A DNA stretch of 64,000 bases. Origin: Rutidosis leptorrhynchoides (lineage: Eukaryota; Streptophyta; Magnoliopsida; Asterales; Asteraceae). The translations under genes and the position numbers were made by a program. Numbering within the stretch: position 1 is the first letter of the stretch; each line of letters opens with the position of its first letter. The stretch spans positions 8,450,501 to 8,514,500 of the forward strand of contig NC_092338.1 of NCBI RefSeq assembly GCF_046630445.1. The letters are read 5' to 3'. Below are positions 21,417-33,713 of this stretch, one piece after another. The notes below the pieces were generated by a model. That model did not search any database. It saw only the letters and a list, made by a program, of their open reading frames with translations, and was not told the DNA's origin.

Positions 21417-21838
21417 ATGAATGCTTACAAGGCATACAAAGCGTGTGTACCAATAGCATGGAGTCCAAACTTATACATAACTTTAGTTAGAGGAATACCA
21501 GGAACCAGGAGACTTCATAGGCGAACTCTTGAAGCGTTACGTTTAGGAAAGTGTAACCGAACTGTAATGCGATGGAATACCCCTACTGTTAGAGGAATGC
21601 TTCAACAGGTACTAAAAGTTTTCATCTTTGATTTTGGCGCAGTTTGTATTTTGTATAGTAGATTAATCTTTAATTCTGTTAATGTTTTACACAGGTTAAA
21701 AGATTGGTTGTAATTGAAACTGAAGAAATGTTTAAGGCACGTAATGAAAAGGAATCAAAGCATCGTGCAATGCGTCCACCTTTGGTTGTCAGCCATCTTC
21801 CTACTCCAGCAAGCGATTCGTCTCAACAAGCTGCCTAA
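21417..21838 (+). CDS. Bacterial-type ribosomal protein L30 (uL30), organellar
   Basis: Two coding exons, 21417-21608 and 21695-21838, join to a 111-residue protein; the 86-bp intron has GT at 21609 and AG at 21694. The start MNAYKAYKACVPIAWSPNL is followed by the L30 core: LYITLVRGIPG, LHRRTLEALRLGK, NRTVMRWNTPTVRGML, and QVKRLVVIETEEM. In bacteria L30 is a protein of about 60 residues in the large subunit; plant nuclear copies of this form carry a C-terminal tail, here MRPPLVVSHLPTPASDSSQQ. It probably serves the mitochondrial ribosome; no long targeting presequence is visible, so the compartment is inferred. It is convergent with the transporter gene 0.8 kb away. All key positions are intact and it looks functional. 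Confidence 0.92.
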
Positions 21839-22046
21839 AACTCTCTAATTTTGTAAGTGCCTTTGTATTTTTTATTGAGGGGATGTTAATGTGAATTAAG
21901 GATTTCTTTTGAATATCTGAGATGCATTTAGAGCTTATGTGGAAAGGGCATTTCAGGTTCCTCTTTTGATAAAACACTAATATTTTGTAGTTGATAAGAA
22001 TAAGAATTTCATGTCATCCATTTCAGTTTAGTAATGCATAACATGC

Positions 22047-22123
<77 letters not shown>

Positions 22124-22629
22124 CTGTATCCTGTTAATACCTTGCCTAACACAAGGAAGGTGATCACATATCACATCTTTGTAGTGTCATGAAGTGTTTT
22201 TTTAGTAATATGAGTAGTTGTGGTCTCGGGCAGACATTTGTTATGCAAATTGTGTAAATATGGAATTAATGTTTCAATATCCTTATCCTTATGTTCTTAT
22301 AAAATTTGTCAAAATAGTTATTGCTCGTATATTTGGATCTGAAAATGTAATAGAGATTCATAGGTGCAACTTAAGAATTAATGCATTTGCTTTTTAGAAC
22401 ATAAATAGAAAAAAGTTGGTCCAGTTAGTGGTCAATGTTAGTCCAATGAACGTTAGTTATAGGATAGGAGTATTGAAAATGCAGAACACGATTGGAAATA
22501 ACAAAGAACGAGAGAATGTTTTGATACTTCACATATGCCTATATTTTCTACAAACCATTAAAAATAAAAACAACGAGTAAAATCAAACATCTACAACAAA
22601 CTATATAAATCTATATGGAATAATATGTA
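21839..22629. other. Convergent intergenic region
   Basis: This holds the 3' ends of both genes. Apart from a long AT run I see no ORF, repeat end or RNA gene. Confidence 0.6.
22053..22122. repeat. (TA)n microsatellite
   Basis: About 70 bases of alternating T and A, 0.2 kb after the L30 stop codon. Confidence 0.95.
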
Positions 22630-25188
22630 CTAAGCTTCTTCCTTCCCTTCAATGGTGGCCTTCTTCACCTCTATGTCATCAACCATTTCAGTATTCCAAT
22701 TCTCAATCTCTTTATCCTCAACATTGTAGTTCTGCACTTTATACTGATGTCTCGATGCTAAAAATAGAAAAATTACAAAGTTTAACACTCCCAGAATCGC
22801 AAGTAGCCCATAGAAATTCTCCAGTTTACCCTTATTCAAATTGTTTGTAAGCCAACGGGAGTCAGTTGCCATGTCAGTCAATGTCACTAGTACACTACTC
22901 ATAAAAAACCCCATGGCTAAAGTACTCAAAAATAGCCCGGTGCTCATTGATTTCATCCTCTCGGGTGCTTCTCTAATGAAAAATTCAAGCTGGCCCACAT
23001 ACGCAAACGCTTCACCCGCACCCACTAAGAAAAATTGAGGGACCAGCCAAAATGCAGAAATATTCATCATTTCGTTTTGGTGCATATTTCTTCTCCTTTT
23101 TTCAACTAAAGCAGAAGCAACCATTCCTATTATTGAAAGGATAAGACCTATTCCAACTCTTTGAAGACTTCTGAGTCCTTTTGGGTCGTGGGTTATCTTT
23201 CGGGCAATAGGAACTATGACCCGTTCGTTAAGAGACGTAAATAGGAGAATTGATAAGAAGAGGAAAACCGAAAAGGATCCGGCGGGTATGGTAAAGCGAG
23301 CAACTTTTCGGTTCATAAGAGTGGCTTGTTCAATGGTGAACGTGTTCATTTGAGAGTAAACTGTCCAAAAGAGGATACATGTTGACCAAATAGGGATAAG
23401 ACTTATAACCATTTTTACCTCTTCAACTTGTGTTACGGTTGAAACTATCCATGGATTCGTTTTTTTTCCGTCTGAAGCTGCATAGTCATCTAGTACTGCA
23501 GCCTTGTCTAGTAGCCTGTGTCAACAATAGTTTAGAATAGGCAAAATGGGTGGGTCTAGTAACTGTCAAAATGGGTTTAGAATTTCAAATGCAAAGTATG
23601 TTACTTTAATAGATATTTGTAAAGGTAATTTATATTACTAGGTACATTATATACCTGAACTTTGTTGTGTGTGGAACTTTTGAGTTGCTATATTCATTCA
23701 AGGAGACGGGGCTTGCAGGGTAAGGTAGATTCCTATTCTTAATAGCCAAAAACACGACTCTCCATATAACCGTTAGTGGGCTCCCTTGTGGTTTCTTGTA
23801 CCGATACAAAGTGGTCCCACCGAGCAACACAACAACAGCTATTATCATTGTCCCTGCTGATATTCCATACCCTAATCCTCTACCTACATTATCTTGTATA
23901 TACACCAATACCGTTACTGCAAACAGAGACCCGAGACTGATGCAGAAGTAAAATCTATTGAAAAAGTAGACCATTTTCTTCTCTTCCTTTGGGTCAGAAG
24001 TGTCAAATTGGTCAGACCCGAATCCTGAAACGTTTGACTTTATGCCTCCCCCACCTAATGCTATGGTATAAAGAGCCACGTAAAGCATTGCTAGTTGACT
24101 TCCAGTTGCTTCTACGCAACTTTGTCTCGATGGGTCAACACATTTAGGTGGCTTCATGCTTGGGAGACTTGTTGCAATTGTCAATAGTGTCACTCCCTGT
24201 TGTGAAACAGTTAAAAACTTAGGGCTACTTTTTATTATGATTTCTTATATGGTTAATTATACGGTAACAACAATCTACAATCACCTTGTTGTTAATTTGG
24301 TTAGCCATTAACTTTTGCTAAAAAGATAGTTCAATGTCGTACGTAGTTAGAAAAATAGTGGGGTAGCTAAAATATCAACAACGTCATATTTGGTCCATAT
24401 AGGATGAAGTTAACCTTGAATTTTTTAATACTATTAGGGCAAAAGAGAAGGAAAAGGGCACAACCTAATTGACCTAATATGTTAGTTGTTATGGAAATAT
24501 GAAGGATTGTGAAAACTCCTAATTCTACCTAAATCTTGGCAAAAAAGTAGTTTGATTTGAACAATCTTTTATTTCAGTATATTCGACTGTCTTAAAATAG
24601 TTAGAGAATCTAAATATTACCAAAATGGATTACATAACAAAATATGTGATGCTTACCACAGCGCAAATAGATGCGAAAATAGCAATGGTTAGAAAACGAC
24701 CAAGCTTAGCATCTGCTAAGAATCCTCCAAATAGGGCTAGAATGTTTAAAGCTCCCATGAAGTTTGTCACCGTGTTTGCAGATTGTGATGAAGAAAGATG
24801 CAATATTCTTGTCAAGTATGTCACCAAATTCATCGATATTCCCATCACACATATTCTTTCAGATAGCTCAGTTCCTACATACATATACAATAACAAGGAT
24901 ATACAATTAATAACAACTTTTCATATATCATTTCTTTAAAATTAAGCTGTAATAATGAACATTGATAAGTACCTAAGATGAGCCCTGCAGCAAGCCAGCC
25001 ACCTGTTTTCGAGTTGTCTACAGGGTTTCCTCTATAATCCACAGAAACCGCAGAATCTTTGTCTGCTTTTGAAACTGCCATAATCTGTTAAGAAGTTTAG
25101 AAACAAACCGTATGAATGATAAGAACACGAGAATATAAATAAAGAATGATAGTAATTAGCAGTAGTTGTTGAACAGAATAGTTACCAT
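22630..25188 (-). CDS. NPF (NRT1/PTR) family transporter, NPF6-like
   Basis: Exons on the - strand are 25084(or 25081)-24973, 24874-24657, 24196-23655 and 23515-22630, with GT-AG junctions and matching phases, giving 584 residues from the ATG at 25081. A better-placed ATG at 25188-25186, followed at once by GTAACT, would add a first coding exon of only three bases and two residues (MI) in frame. Family marks are the proton-coupling motif ELSER in helix 1, GGFLADAKLGRFLTI, ALGGGGIKSNVSGFGSDQFD, FFNRFYFCISLGSL, and FFIREAPERMKSMSTGLFLS. About twelve membrane helices are expected with a central loop near the exon 3-4 junction. Such proteins are proton-coupled carriers in plasma or vacuolar membranes; similarity to the NRT1.1/NRT1.4 group suggests nitrate, but substrate cannot be read from sequence. 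No lesions seen. Confidence 0.92.
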
Positions 25189-25260
25189 TTTTGTAGTGTG
25201 GATATTTGTGTGCTGAGAGATTGAGAGATAGATATTTATTAGTAAGGTCTAAGAATCTCT

Positions 25261-25268
25261 TTAATATA
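25261..25268 (-). promoter_or_regulatory. Possible TATA box of the NPF gene
   Basis: TATATTAA on the - strand lies 73 bases before the upstream ATG. Between them is a typical plant leader (CTCTCAATCTCTCAGCACAC). This spacing supports 25188 as the true start. Confidence 0.45.
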
Positions 25269-27904
25269 GAAGAAATTTGTAGGACAAAAGTAAAAAGAAG
25301 GTAGGGGAAAAGTAGGAGGATAATCAATAAAGATCTAAGATTTTAAGAAAAGTATTCTCCCAAATCTCAGGTGGAGAATACTGTATAAAATTCTTCAGAA
25401 ATCAATAACATCAACACACATATGTTTCGTGTTTATTTCACCTGGGTATCTAATCTAAGTTTGTGTACGATTCTTATTAATATTCAGTCTCAGCTAGTTA
25501 GCTGACTCGGATCTTAATTGAAGTAAGTGGTAGGCGTTTGAGTTCATTAAGTGGTTGGTTTGGATCAACTGGTAGTTTGTCCTTTATTAATATTTTGTTG
25601 TGGTTTAAATCTGATTAAATTTGTTTGTGGTGATTCTGGTTACACCTAATAGAAGCTGTACATTGTTGGACCCGCTACATTGCAAATTTGGATCCAATCT
25701 CTATGATTGGGACCAGCTAACCATATAACCAATTTTACATTGTTTTGACACGTTGCAAATGTGTGATTAGTTCTGTTTTGATGCTACCTATGTCCACGTG
25801 GCAACTTAAGCAGAGTAAGCAGGTCAATTATTTTTTAATCTCTTAGGCTGCTTATAAGTTATAACTAACCCAGATGCTAATCTTGGATTTTCGTCATCAT
25901 TAGCCTAATGGCATCGTTGATACGTAGAATGGTTATTTTGCGTAACTTGTGGTCCTTTGAAAAAAGGTTTTTTTATTTTTATGTTTTGGATTTTTCTGTT
26001 TCTTTTTGATCCACGAGGGCTGCAGGAAAACTGGGATGACAACTATAATGAAAGTGAAAACTGATTGAACCGAATATTATGTGTGGTTCGAGTTTAAACC
26101 TCACTATATTGAAACTACTTGCTATAAAGCCGACTTTTAAAATTTTAGGAAATGTATATGGTGGAATAATCGTATCCGTTTACTCGTTTATATACGGTTT
26201 TGTCCAGCCTTCGGTCACTTTTTAAGTGACGCTTAGCCATAGTGGTTCAGTGGTTAGAACTCCTAATTATGATGATTTTTAGTTTGGAGATAAAAAGGAG
26301 TTTGATTATGTATTATTAAGGCGTTCGATATGAAATAAAGTGAGTTTACATATGCTGATTAGACTAAAAGTTGACATTCCACATAAATCATTTTCAAATA
26401 AATAATTATATGTGTTCAATCATTTTCACTTTCACTGTCTTTCTAAAAAGTAATAATTATATATATACTTACCTTTTGAAAAAAAATAAAAAAAAATAAA
26501 AATTAATAATTTCGTCACGTTAGATATGTTATCTCAGATATTTTTATAAATAATATTTTAAATCTTGTAAAGATTTTGTTTATGCTAATTTAACTGTTGA
26601 TTCAGTCGACCAGCAATATCTTTGAGTTTTATTTGATCTTCATATCAAAATCAATTATTATTAGTACAATAATTGCAGATATTCTTACACGATAACTTTA
26701 GTTATAACATCAAATAAATTAACATTAACATAAAATATAATGACATCAAATAATTTCCTGTTTTTTGCCAAAAAAAATAAAAATAAAAAAACTTTAGTTA
26801 TAACATCAAATAAATTAACATAAAATATAATGACTTTAGTTATAACATCATATATTCTTGATTTTATCACTGTATGGAGTCTAAAAGTCTAAAAGATAAT
26901 GTAAATCTTCACAATCACAATCTACTAAAGTATAATTTGTTTTTTGCTGATGTCATTTTAACGAATTATTCATGAGTCGAATCCTGTTAGGAAAAACGAA
27001 TTATTTGATTATGTTCGTTTCTGTTTTCGAGGTGAGGCAAAATTCTCATGTTGGAAATTTTGGTTGATTTAAGTCAGTGTATTTTTTTCATAGCTTATTG
27101 CTCGTTTCTTTAATAAATTCACTGTTCGGAAAACATTATAAAACTATTGAATCAATTCTGCGTGTGCTATGTGTATAGATAAATTGTATAAGTTTGTTGT
27201 GTTTTTAAGGTATCAATAGAGTAGCAAGTATAAATAATTTCGAAATAGAATAAATAAATACTCAGTATATCTTTTGGATATAACCGTTAGCAATTATCAA
27301 AAAGATTTTTCTTTTCAAAGTTATGAATAAAAAAACATACTCCGTATTTTATTTATTATTTTGACTCAAAATGAAAACAATAATAAAAGTGAGAAAAAAA
27401 AAATGATTGGCCCCACCCTTTTTCTGTTTTCGTCCTCAAACAACTAGCGCCCCAAACAACAATTCACTGACAACACCAAACCGTGGCCTTCATAGCGGTG
27501 TGGCCTTGTAGGGCACTACCTTCTTGGTAACGCCATCTCATGTATGTTGGGGTTGGGCGCACTATCATCTCACGACTTGCGACATACAAACGAACTTCTT
27601 TCTACACCATATTATTGCAACATTAGCTCATTCGTGTATCAGAGTTTGTTCATTTAGTCCAACTAATTTAAAGAACTTATCGGCCCAACACATTTCAGCT
27701 AAAAGTTTAACACGATTACGGAAACATTACATTGGGTCCATTCTCAGTGGAGTACTAAATACAGTATATATTTCCAGTGATTTATTACTATACTATCTAA
27801 AATGATTTATTACTATACTATCTAAAAGACAAAAAACCCCGTAGCACTACTCATCAATAGTAATTAGGGGTATTTTTGTCATTTCACCTTTTTTTTTTTG
27901 TCTC
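25269..27904. other. Gene-free region upstream of the NPF gene
   Basis: AT-rich sequence with no credible ORF. It holds the short repeat near 26690 and a weak tRNA-like A box near 26240 (GTGGTTCAGTGGTTAGAAC) without a clear B box. Transporter promoter elements must lie at its left edge. I see nothing else. Confidence 0.55.
26692..26852. repeat. Three-copy short repeat
   Basis: The phrase ACTTTAGTTATAACATCA occurs three times, twice followed by AATAAATTAACAT and AAAATATAATGAC. The copies are in direct orientation. Confidence 0.75.
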
Positions 27905-28138
27905 CAACGATAAAAGAAGCAACTTTCGTAAAAGAACCAACCCTTCAATGTTACCAAAAGATGTCGAAAAAAAATTCTTTTTAACAAAAAAATCAACTAC
28001 CTTTTCTTTTCTTTTTTTTCTTTTTTTCTTTTTTTTCCTCAACGATAAAAGAGTCAACTTTCATAAAAGGAACAACCCTTCAATGCTACCAAAAGATGTC
28101 GAAAAACATTTTTTTTTTTTACAAAATAGATCAACTAA
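27905..28138. repeat. About 130-bp tandem repeat, first two copies
   Basis: Both copies read CAACGATAAAAGA, CAACTTTC(G/A)TAAAAG, ACAACCCTTCAATG-like sequence, ACCAAAAGATGTCGAAAAA, then a T run. A third copy at 56384-56468 continues the series on the far side of the G/D/E nest, so the nest split a three-copy array. Confidence 0.8.
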
Positions 28139-30101
28139 TGTAACAGACTGAAACCCGGGCTAGTTGTAAGTTGCCTATTTTGCCCTTAGGGTTTGTGTTT
28201 AGTCTTAAGTGCTTTTATTTTAATTATTTTATTAGTGTTTTATTATAATTGTGTTGTGACCAGTTTGTGACAAGGGTCCCAGAACAGGTTGGTTTGTTTA
28301 ATTTGGACTCCGTTAGGGCCTCCTAACGAAGTACGAAAGATATTAGATAACTGGTAAATACCCGTGTGTTGTGGGGTATGAGTTTTAATAACCCATAAGT
28401 GTGTAATATCTGCTCTTTTCTACCCATTTCTTGAATCTTCTAAAAACTAGCTCGTACCTAAACATACATCATCTCAAAACCCTAATCAAATCCAAGTAAG
28501 AAATTGGATCAATTAGTCACTTATGGGTTTTTAACCCTTTTAAGTATATAGTACAGCTCATTTCCTTCTCCTTTTTGAAAATTCTACACACACACCCGTA
28601 CCTAAACTTCATCCTCTTCACAAACCCTAATTGATCTAAACTTGAAATTGGATTAAGAGATTTTAGAAACTGATTTCTAGCATCATTGTGAGCATCATCT
28701 CAGGTTTGTCTTGTTGAATCCATGCTTTGATTGTTAGAAATTGGGTTTTTATGTTCTTAAGTTAAAAAGTGTGATTTTGGGTTTGATTCTTGCTTAAATG
28801 TGTTGGTTATGCTTAATTGATGTTAGAAATAGGTTGTATATATGTTTAGTAACTTTCTTGTGCTTAAAATTTGGTCAAAAACACTTAGAAATCGAGTTTT
28901 GGGCGAAAAATGTTCGAAATCAACGAACTTGTTCGAAACCAATTGCTACAGTATTTTGCTACAGTATTTGCTACAGTACCCGAGTTGCTACAGTCCCACT
29001 ATTTGCTACAGTACCGAGTTGCTACAGTGTCACTATTTGCTATAGTATTTGCTACAGTGTCACTATTTGCTACAGTGTCACTATTTGATACAGTACCCGA
29101 GTTGCTACAGTGTCACTATTTGCTATAGTACCTTTTATGAAATTGAAACGGGCGTAACTTTCAAAACGTAACTCCGTTTTTGATGAATAAACTATTGTTA
29201 GAATCGTAATAAAGAATACTTTTCAATGGTGAACTTTTAAGAAACTAGATCAAATAGTTTTTGGGCCGAAAAAGGAGTTTTAGTGTGTATGTCGTGTTTT
29301 GCACGCACATGTATGCCATTATTGAGTGGAGTCGTGATGTAGACTCATAAAATTATGAATATATAGTGTTATGACCTAGTTAATCGTATGAAATGATTAT
29401 ATTATTTATTGGATATGTATATTAACTTTGTTTGTGTTGTTCTCAGGTTATAAGGACAAGGATGAAGCTCAGAAATAATAACTGAGCAGTTGCTGGTAAT
29501 TGGTGAGTGGGTCTATCTCCGGATAGAGTTTAAGTAGCATATCATGCTACTGTGGTTGACTCTTTTACCATGCATAGTGTAGAAATTGCCATGTTAGAAT
29601 AATATAGTATGCCTGATGTTGTATGTGATTTATGTGTATACTGTGTGAATGGCACCAGTCGGGCTTAGGGAGACTGGGGACTCGAGACCGTGCATAGGAG
29701 AGGTTAGAGTCCGTATGAGGTCAACCGTGCCTAGGGGAGGTTGGGTCCATAGGCTACTGATTGTGGAGTATAGTGTGAACGATGCATCCCCTGCATCTGG
29801 ATAACTATACTGTGAATTGAGTAGCAGGGACTATCGGTAGACTCAAGTCCGATCAGCTAGGAGTCGTGTGCTCGTACAAGCCGCCGATCCTCGTATTGTC
29901 TTATTGTATGCTAGTTGGTAGTTAGCATGTGTTGTTGTTAGTATATAGCTTGTGTGTGACTTAAGCTATATCTGTTAGATAGATTCCATTCACTTAGCGG
30001 TGCGCTAATCCCCCACATAATTACTCCTTGCAGGTTTAGGTACTGCTAGTCGGGATCGGTGCTGATGCAGAAGACATGTTTGACAACCCTACTCTGATGT
30101 G
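28139..30101 (+). mobile_element. Element G, solo LTR, left part
   Basis: It starts TGTAACAGACTGAAACCCGG after ACTAA. The right part, 56210-56364, ends GCCGGTGTTACA before ACTAA. The 5-bp duplication and TG/CA ends define one LTR of about 2.1 kb once element D is removed. No primer site, internal region or second LTR is seen, so it is a solo LTR. An AATAAA word before its right end suggests + orientation. Related wording (TTCTCAGGTT, CTTCCGCTGTG) links it to the other LTR families here. Confidence 0.8.
28943..29130 (+). repeat. TTGCTACAGT motif array in the G LTR
   Basis: About twelve copies of TTGCTACAGT or one-base variants (GCTATAGT, GATACAGT), separated by short linkers such as ATTTGC, CCCGAG and GTCACTA. 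Element E has five or six copies of the same motif in its LTR head, read in its own direction. Confidence 0.85.
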
Positions 30102-30375
30102 TGAAATGTCCCGTTCTTATTGATTAAAAACGTTCCATATTAATTGATTTCGTTGCGAGGTTTTGACCTCTATATGAGACATTTTTCAAAGACTGCATTC
30201 ATTTTAAAACAAACCATAACCTTTATTTCATCAATAAAGGTTTAAAAAGCTTTACGTAGATTATCAAATAATGATAATCTAAAATATCCTGTTTACACAC
30301 GACCATTACATAATGGTTTACAATACAAATATGTTACAACAAAATAAGTTTCTTGAATGCAGTTTTTACACAATA
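30102..30375 (-). mobile_element. Element D, 3' LTR, distal part
   Basis: It begins TGAAATGTCCCGTTCTTATT, identical to the edge of the 5' LTR at 52954, and is preceded by the target duplication ATGTG (30097-30101; partner at 56205-56209). It stops at CAATA where element E is inserted. Confidence 0.93.
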
Positions 30376-31207
30376 TGTGACGATCGCTCCAAATCCATAT
30401 GGTCGAACACGTCATTCATTGATTTCATTGCGAGGTATTTGACCTCTATGTGATACGTTTTGTAACATTGCATTCGTTTGAAAAGGTATTTCATAAATGA
30501 ATATATAAATTCCAGGTTTTTTTACATCTGATGATTCCTATGTATAGACAATCACCATTTAAATGGTTTACAATAATACATCTGTTGACAATACAGTCAA
30601 AATAAGATACATGGTAATGGTTTGATGAATGCAAGTTTCTTGTATATAGCATGTATGACTCCAAGCACATAACTTGTATCACGTATGAGCAAACAGCGGA
30701 AGACTTCTAGAAACCTGAGAATAAACATGCTTCAAGTGTCAACACAAAGGTTGGTGAGTTCATAGTTTTAATATTACACATAATTCGTAAATCAATGTGG
30801 ATTACAAAAGTTCAGTTGTTTTATTCAAAACGTTTATCATTATGTTTTAAATAAAAGGTGGATCACAAGATTTCAGTTGTTTCATCCGAAACGTTTATCA
30901 ATCGGTTCTACAAAATTGAGCACCCTGGTAACTAAACTTTAATGCTTATATAATTTGTACCCTTTGTATAATCATCTTAATAATACACGCAAACCAACGT
31001 GTACGCTTCTCAAATAGCATACGTCCGTTAAAAGGCTAGCGCTCTAGCTCGGACGGGGATATCAAGCCCTATGGATCCATATACTACTACTCGCGCCCAC
31101 CAGTTCTTATAACCGGCAGTTACTAGTTACCAAAGCTAAGGGATTTTCGGTTCAAACTCGGTGTAGAATTAAGTATGTACTTGTATCCATTGCGTTTAAA
31201 ATAAATT

Positions 31208-31462
31208 GCATGTATTCTCAGCCCAAAAATATATATTGCAAAAGCAATTAAAAAGGGAGCAATGAAACTCACACATATAAATATTGTATATCGGTTAATA
31301 AAGCATTTGCATGTATTCTCAGCCCAAAAATGTAGAGAGTAAAAGGGATCATATGAAACTCACGAATATAAATCTAGTATTTTCAGTATTTATAAACAGT
31401 CGCATGTATTCTCAGCCCAAAAATATATTGAGTAAAAGGGATCATATGAAACTCACTGTTTA
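31208..31462. repeat. Three-copy repeat of about 100 bp in the E LTR
   Basis: GCATGTATTCTCAGCCCAAA is repeated three times, each followed by AAAAGGGA and TGAAACTCAC. D, F and C carry this block once, so the tripling is specific to E. Confidence 0.85.
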
Positions 31463-31688
31463 ATATTGATATACATTATTGCAGGAAAGCACGTAGACGC
31501 ATCGGAGATGATAAACACGAGGTTTGATTCACAAAAATACCCCCGAACATTACCCATAACCTCCATGGCAATAACCCATAATTTCCTTAACTCTATCCCG
31601 CTTGAAAACATATTTTGAAAGTGACACGCTCATGACCTCGTCGTAGTATTTTAGGTATAATACTAATAATAATAGATTAATATTAATC

Positions 31689-31689
<1 letters not shown>

Positions 31690-31752
<63 letters not shown>
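31690..31752. repeat. (TAA)n microsatellite in the E LTR
   Basis: About 20 TAA triplets, then AAATAATAAATAATAAATAA. Confidence 0.95.
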
Positions 31753-31756
<4 letters not shown>

Positions 31757-32870
31757 TAAATAATAAATAATATTACGGAGTATATATATATATTTGTGTA
31801 TGTGTGTGATTTAAATCGAGCGAAAACACTGGAATTTATAGATGTGGCCTGAAATCTGGAGTCATGCGACTCGCATGGAAATGGCCTTCTGGCCATGCGA
31901 CTCGCATGAGGACCAGGGACAGCTCACATTGTTTTGGCTCCTAGCTTGTCGACATAATATAAAATAAATATAAATATATAAATAATTAATATAATTATTT
32001 ATATATTATATTTTATTCTTGTGCATAGTAGACTAGATATTTTTGGTCCGTTGCGTCGGGCGTTTCTTCTTGACTCGGGTCCCGGTTCCGGATTTTCAGA
32101 CGTCCTTGCGTACTATTTTATATCGTGTACTTTGCGTTCCGCAACTTGTACTCTTGTCATTTTTAGACATTCTTCATCAATAATTTGAACCTTTTTAATT
32201 GTATCTTGTACATTTGAGCATTTTGGACCTTTTCGTCTTCAATTCTTCGTTTTCGCCTTTTGTCTTCGCACTTATTAAATATAAACGAATATTACTTGAA
32301 TATGGAACAATTACAACTAAAATCCTGTCTTTCTTGGGGGATAATGCTATGAAATATATGTTCCTTTTTAGCCTTATCAATAGCCTTAAATTATCCCTTA
32401 ATTATATCACTCAAAGTGTATCTTAAACTTTCGAGTGTTTTGGTCATTTACTTCTATAAATCATCGTCTCGCTATTTATTAAAATACATTTTTATAATAG
32501 CGTTTTACTGTAGCAATTCACTGTAGCAAAGTCAATTTCACTGTAGCAAATAGTGATTTTCGAAAACACTGTAGCATTTTGAGTAATGTGGCAATTTGAA
32601 AACACTGTAACAAATTAGTGTTTAACTGGTTCATCTTAAACGCTTTAGTTAACTTATCTAAATATCAATCGAATCAATAAACGAATGTTACTATCGTTTA
32701 CTAAATAACTTGAAATCATATATATTCAAATAGATATATAAACCAATAAATTTAAGGAATAGAAAATCTTCATAATCTAAATAAGATTTGATTCTTCGGA
32801 ATTTAAGGAAATTAAGATTTCTTTTGATTAAATGCGTAATTTGCTTCGATTGCTATGTTTGATATTTCGC

Positions 32871-32878
32871 TATAAATT
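32871..32878 (+). promoter_or_regulatory. TATA-like box of the antisense ORF, E unit 1
   Basis: TATAAATT in ATTTCGCTATAAATTGAC, 84 bases before the ATG and repeated every 2,171 bp. The counterpart in element A is 8078-8085. Confidence 0.4.
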
Positions 32879-32954
32879 GACCTCTTCCGTTTCATTATTT
32901 TCATCACTCTTACATCTTCTTCCTCATTTCCTATTTTCAAAAGATTGTAAAAAA

Positions 32955-33128
32955 ATGCTTCATCCAGTTCTGATTCTTGATATACTCCTAACTTTCATAT
33001 CTGTCATTCTTCTTTTTCATCTACCACCGGAGGAAGTTATTTTCTTCTACCATTACCTTGGGGTTATAGTATTTTTCATTCTCCCGTGTCTTTATATTGC
33101 TATACGCATTGATATACACGGTTTGTAA
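32955..33128 (+). CDS. Conserved 57-codon hydrophobic ORF antisense to E, unit 1
   Basis: The ATG follows AAAAAA and opens a 57-residue frame: MLHPVLILDI at the start, a hydrophobic helix to about residue 21, the polar link HLPPEE, a second hydrophobic stretch with LGVIV and ILPCLYIAI, and the tail RIDIHGL. The element A counterpart has the same length and stop. An in-frame ATG at 32832 would give 98 residues but lies before the TATA-like box, so the shorter start is preferred. I do not recognise the protein. Two membrane-spanning segments are likely. Confidence 0.45.
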   Translation: MLHPVLILDILLTFISVILLFHLPPEEVIFFYHYLGVIVFFILPCLYIAIRIDIHGL

Positions 33129-33713
33129 TTTCTGGATAGTTGTTGGGTTTTATATCTTCCCTTATATTTCGATGTCTCTGCTTCTGTCTTTCCATAATTA
33201 TTGACATCCACAGTTAATACTCTCTCCAATTTACTTATATATACTCTCATTGATATTTTGAAGCTTCATGCTTTTGTTTTATCTTCCCGACTTTAAATCA
33301 AGCGAATAATGGTCCAGAATTCGTAGGTATACATTTCAGAATGAACATAGTTAATGTTCTAAGAAGGTAATCGTAATGGCACGATCTTGATTTGTCAAAT
33401 TACCAGAATATCCGGAAAAGACCAAATCATCAAGAAAATATTTTCTTGATATGTTTAGAGGTTAAATAGAATAAAAGAGTTATGTAACATGGTTCATTAT
33501 GAGGGTGGGATCTGTGAACCTTTATCACGTTCCATTAGAAACTCAGCATGACTTACTGTAATATAATCACGTTGATCAAGTGTCATTATATTATACTAAC
33601 TCATGCTTCAGTTCCCAACACTACTTCAAAAACATCCATTTTTCAAAATTTTCAGAAATTAGAAACTAAAATAGTTTCTTTTATGATGTAATACAGATAG
33701 CGCGAAGAGATGA

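Larger units (their letters stand above)
30376..32750 (-). mobile_element. Element E, terminal LTR lacking its head
   Basis: Contains the blocks typical for the LTRs in this window: AACAGCGGAAG, CAACACAAAGGTTGGTGAG, CCTATGGATCCATA. It ends at the outer terminus TGTGACGATC. Its first about 220 bp and the block before it were lost by a 456-bp deletion next to 32750. Confidence 0.75.

Noticed and set aside
24625-24939. 104-codon + strand frame
   Set aside because: Antisense to the second main NPF exon and its introns.
26232-26330. SINE head near GTGGTTCAGTGGTTAGAAC
   Set aside because: The A box is good but I find no B box, tail or target duplication.
28798-29128. Overlapping Cys/Tyr- and Leu/Gln-rich frames
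   Set aside because: They arise from the TTGCTACAGT array in three frames.
32195-32426. Frames on both strands in the E LTR
   Set aside because: Present on opposite strands of AT-rich LTR DNA, no counterpart in related LTRs.
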